Source: Paucilactobacillus wasatchensis (GTDB lineage: Bacteria; Bacillota; Bacilli; Lactobacillales; Lactobacillaceae). From it: 64,000 bases of DNA. Shown here one piece after another: positions 62,617 to 64,000 of the stretch. Location: the NCBI RefSeq assembly GCF_000876205.1, contig NZ_AWTT01000001.1, positions 1-64,000 of the forward strand, given 5' to 3'. Numbering within the stretch: the stretch's first letter is position 1; every line of letters starts with the position of its first letter. The position numbers and the translations under genes were made by a program. The notes beneath the pieces were generated by a model. It saw only the letters and a program-made list of their open reading frames with translations, was not told the origin of the DNA and did not search any database.

Positions 62617-63101
62617 TGAAATAAATACCACATCAATCACCAAAGTTCGGGTTGACGTGGTGCTCTTTCTATTTTTATGGAGTAAACGTGTAAACCAATT
62701 CAGCTTACTGAGTGTAAGACAATAGCCAGCATCTATCACCTGGTTCTAGTTAGTGCAGTGCTCTTTCTATTTTTATAGAGTAAACGTGTAAACCAACTCA
62801 GCTTACTGAGTGTAAAACAATAGCCAGCAGCTATCACCTGGTTCTAGTTAGTGCAGTGCTCTTTCTATTTTTATAGAGTAAACGTGTAAACCAACTCAGC
62901 TTACTGAGTGTAAAACAATAGCCAGCAGCTATCACCTGGTTCTAGTTAGTGCAGTGCCCTTTCTATTTTTATAGAGTAAACGTGTAAACCAACTCAGCTT
63001 ACTGAGTGTAAGACAATAGCCAGCATCATGTTTCAAAATGCGAAACATAATGCTGGCTATTGTCTTACACCACGCAAGCTAAACGAGTTTGTTTACACTC
63101 T
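62617..63101 (-). repeat. Hairpin element array N1 (remnant, three half-copies, one full palindrome)
   Basis: AAACGTG ends at 62684, 62782, 62880 and 62978 (period 98). The first three carry only the AAACGTG arm plus a shared tail (CACCTGGTTCTAGTTAGTG...). The fourth is a full palindrome to CACTCT (63096-63101). AAACGTG arm GTGTAAACCAATTC, AGCTTACTGAGTGTAAG. AGAGTG arm reversed GTGTAAACAAACTC, extra GTTT, AGCTTGCGTGGTGTAAG. 62617-62680 is a fragment of the N2-type loop, so the two arrays are intermixed. Confidence 0.9.
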
Positions 63102-63113
63102 ATTTCATTCCTT

Positions 63114-63334
63114 AAACGTGCAAATAATCGCAAAAGTCTAGGCGTAAAATAAATAACCACATCAATCCCAAAATTCGGGATCAATGTGGTTTCCTTCCTA
63201 TTCTTCTGGACTAAACGTGCAAATAATCGCAAAAGTCTAGGCGTAAAATAAATAACCACATCAATCCCAAAATTCGGGATCAATGTGGTTATTTACCTTA
63301 CGCTACGACTTCTTAGCGCGATTATTTGCACTCT
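63114..63334 (-). repeat. Hairpin element array N2 (one half-copy, one full palindrome)
   Basis: AAACGTG ends at 63114 and 63213 (period 99); the full copy ends CACTCT at 63329-63334, just past the gpmA stop. AAACGTG arm GTGCAAATAATCGC, AAAAGTCTAGGCGTAA. AGAGTG arm reversed GTGCAAATAATCGC, extra GCTA, AGAAGTCGTAGCGTAA. The inner stem AACCACAT...ATGTGGTT with CCCAAAATTCGGG at the tip. Confidence 0.92.
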
Positions 63335-63337
63335 ATT

Positions 63338-64000
63338 TTAATATTTTTCCTTACCCAGCACATTCAACTTATCGTCAAAGTCATACACAACTGGTTGGCC
63401 CGTGGCCATTTCTAGGTTGATGATGTCTTCGTCTGAGATTTGTTCGATGTACTTACTCAATGCGCGCAATGAATTACCATGGGCTGCAATGATGATGTTC
63501 TTGCCGTCTAATAACTTAGGAGCAATTTCATCTTCCCAAAGGGGCATAACACGTTCCAAAGTAACCTTCAAGTTTTCGCCACCAGGGATCAAACGAGGAT
63601 CCAAGTTTGCGTAACGACGATCTTGTTCAGCTGATCCTTCATCATTTGCATCCAACAATGGAGGCAAGACATCGTATGAACGACGCCATGTATGAACTTG
63701 GTCAGCACCGAACTTGTCAGCAGCTTCTTTTTTGTTTTGGCCTTGCAATGCACCGTAGTGACGTTCGTTTAAACGCCATGTTTTAGTTTCTGGAACCCAA
63801 AGTTGGTCGGATTCTTCCAATGCGTAGTGCAGTGTCTTGATAGCACGAGTTAATACTGAAGTATAAGCATAGTCAAATTCGATTCCTGCTTTTTTGATTG
63901 ATTCACCAGCGCCCTTAGCCTGCTTAACGCCTTCTTCGCTCAAATCAACGTCAACCCAACCAGTAAATTGGTTAGATAAGTTCCATTCACTTTGTCCGTG
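63338..64000 (-). CDS. gpmA: 2,3-bisphosphoglycerate-dependent phosphoglycerate mutase (5' end outside window)
   Basis: Glycolytic enzyme interconverting 3- and 2-phosphoglycerate. The visible 220 residues begin [24 protein letters not shown], directly after the missing catalytic RH. They include [49 protein letters not shown] (second catalytic His) and the C-terminal [15 protein letters not shown]. The frame is open to position 64000, so about 10 N-terminal residues lie outside. Element N2 abuts its 3' end. Confidence 0.96.
   Translation of the reverse strand, partial: HGQSEWNLSNQFTGWVDVDLSEEGVKQAKGAGESIKKAGIEFDYAYTSVLTRAIKTLHYALEESDQLWVPETKTWRLNERHYGALQGQNKKEAADKFGADQVHTWRRSYDVLPPLLDANDEGSAEQDRRYANLDPRLIPGGENLKVTLERVMPLWEDEIAPKLLDGKNIIIAAHGNSLRALSKYIEQISDEDIINLEMATGQPVVYDFDDKLNVLGKEKY

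Noticed and set aside
62521-63283. Small protein-coding genes in the repeat arrays
   Set aside because: Open frames on both strands merely follow the palindromes and repeat their translation.
7563-63334. Integron cassette array (true attC sites)
   Set aside because: The bulged hairpins recall attC, but RYYYAAC/GTTRRRY core sites and an integrase gene are absent, and the genes between elements lie in both orientations as normal chromosomal operons.

Overview
The window looks like chromosomal DNA of a low-to-moderate-GC Gram-positive lactic acid bacterium, most likely Lactobacillaceae. The basis is a two-subunit LacL/LacM beta-galactosidase, a tyrosyl T-box leader, a BmpA-NupABC nucleoside importer, a DUF4767 lipoprotein, strong AGGAGG ribosome binding sites, several TTG starts and many drug-type efflux pumps. 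I cannot name the species.

Layout. 0-9 kb: T-box/tyrS, a nucleoside deoxyribosyltransferase, a membrane protein, a PadR-DUF1048-ABC efflux operon, an SDR/NUDIX pair. 9-16 kb: a MacB-like ABC pair, lacLM and a DHA2 efflux pump. 16-20 kb: a LexA-box-controlled UvrX-type polymerase cassette with a YolD-like partner, and an aldo/keto reductase. 20-31 kb: aquaporin, VOC protein, ndk, two SMR subtypes (one behind a guanidine-IV-like switch), Dps, a MarR/DHA2 efflux operon, and a P1B ATPase with a PerR-like box. 30-37 kb: nucleoside hydrolase, bmpA-nupABC and a deformylase-like gene. 37-48 kb: alanine dehydrogenase with an amino-acid permease, PhzF, a matrixin-like protease, two YitT/YczE-type membrane proteins, an Ldh2-type dehydrogenase and galM. 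48-61 kb: sugar porter, a broken ClC channel gene, an AT-rich GntR-controlled nucleoside hydrolase/DcuC cluster, and a GH31/MFS disaccharide operon with a frameshifted LacI-type regulator. 61-64 kb: RibD-like protein, lipoprotein and the 3' part of gpmA.

The main discovery candidate is a family of long, imperfectly palindromic intergenic elements: about 14 loci and roughly 30 full or partial copies in 64 kb. One end is AGAGTG, usually at or inside the stop codon of a neighbouring gene. The other end is AAACGTG (or AATCGTG). The arms differ between loci but stay self-complementary. In nearly every locus the AGAGTG arm carries about 14 paired bases, then an unpaired block of four bases starting with G (GCTT, GTTT, GTTA, GCCA, GGGT and others) that is absent from the opposite arm. 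Copies occur singly, as tandem full hairpins (periods about 124-133 bp), or as repeated half-hairpins (91-99 bp) capped by one complete palindrome. These are not CRISPR arrays or ordinary terminators. They behave like a strand-asymmetric mobile hairpin family.

At least three genes carry inactivating lesions (YitT-like amber codon, ClC frameshift plus stop, LacI-type HTH frameshift). One nucleoside hydrolase reads through its own terminator.
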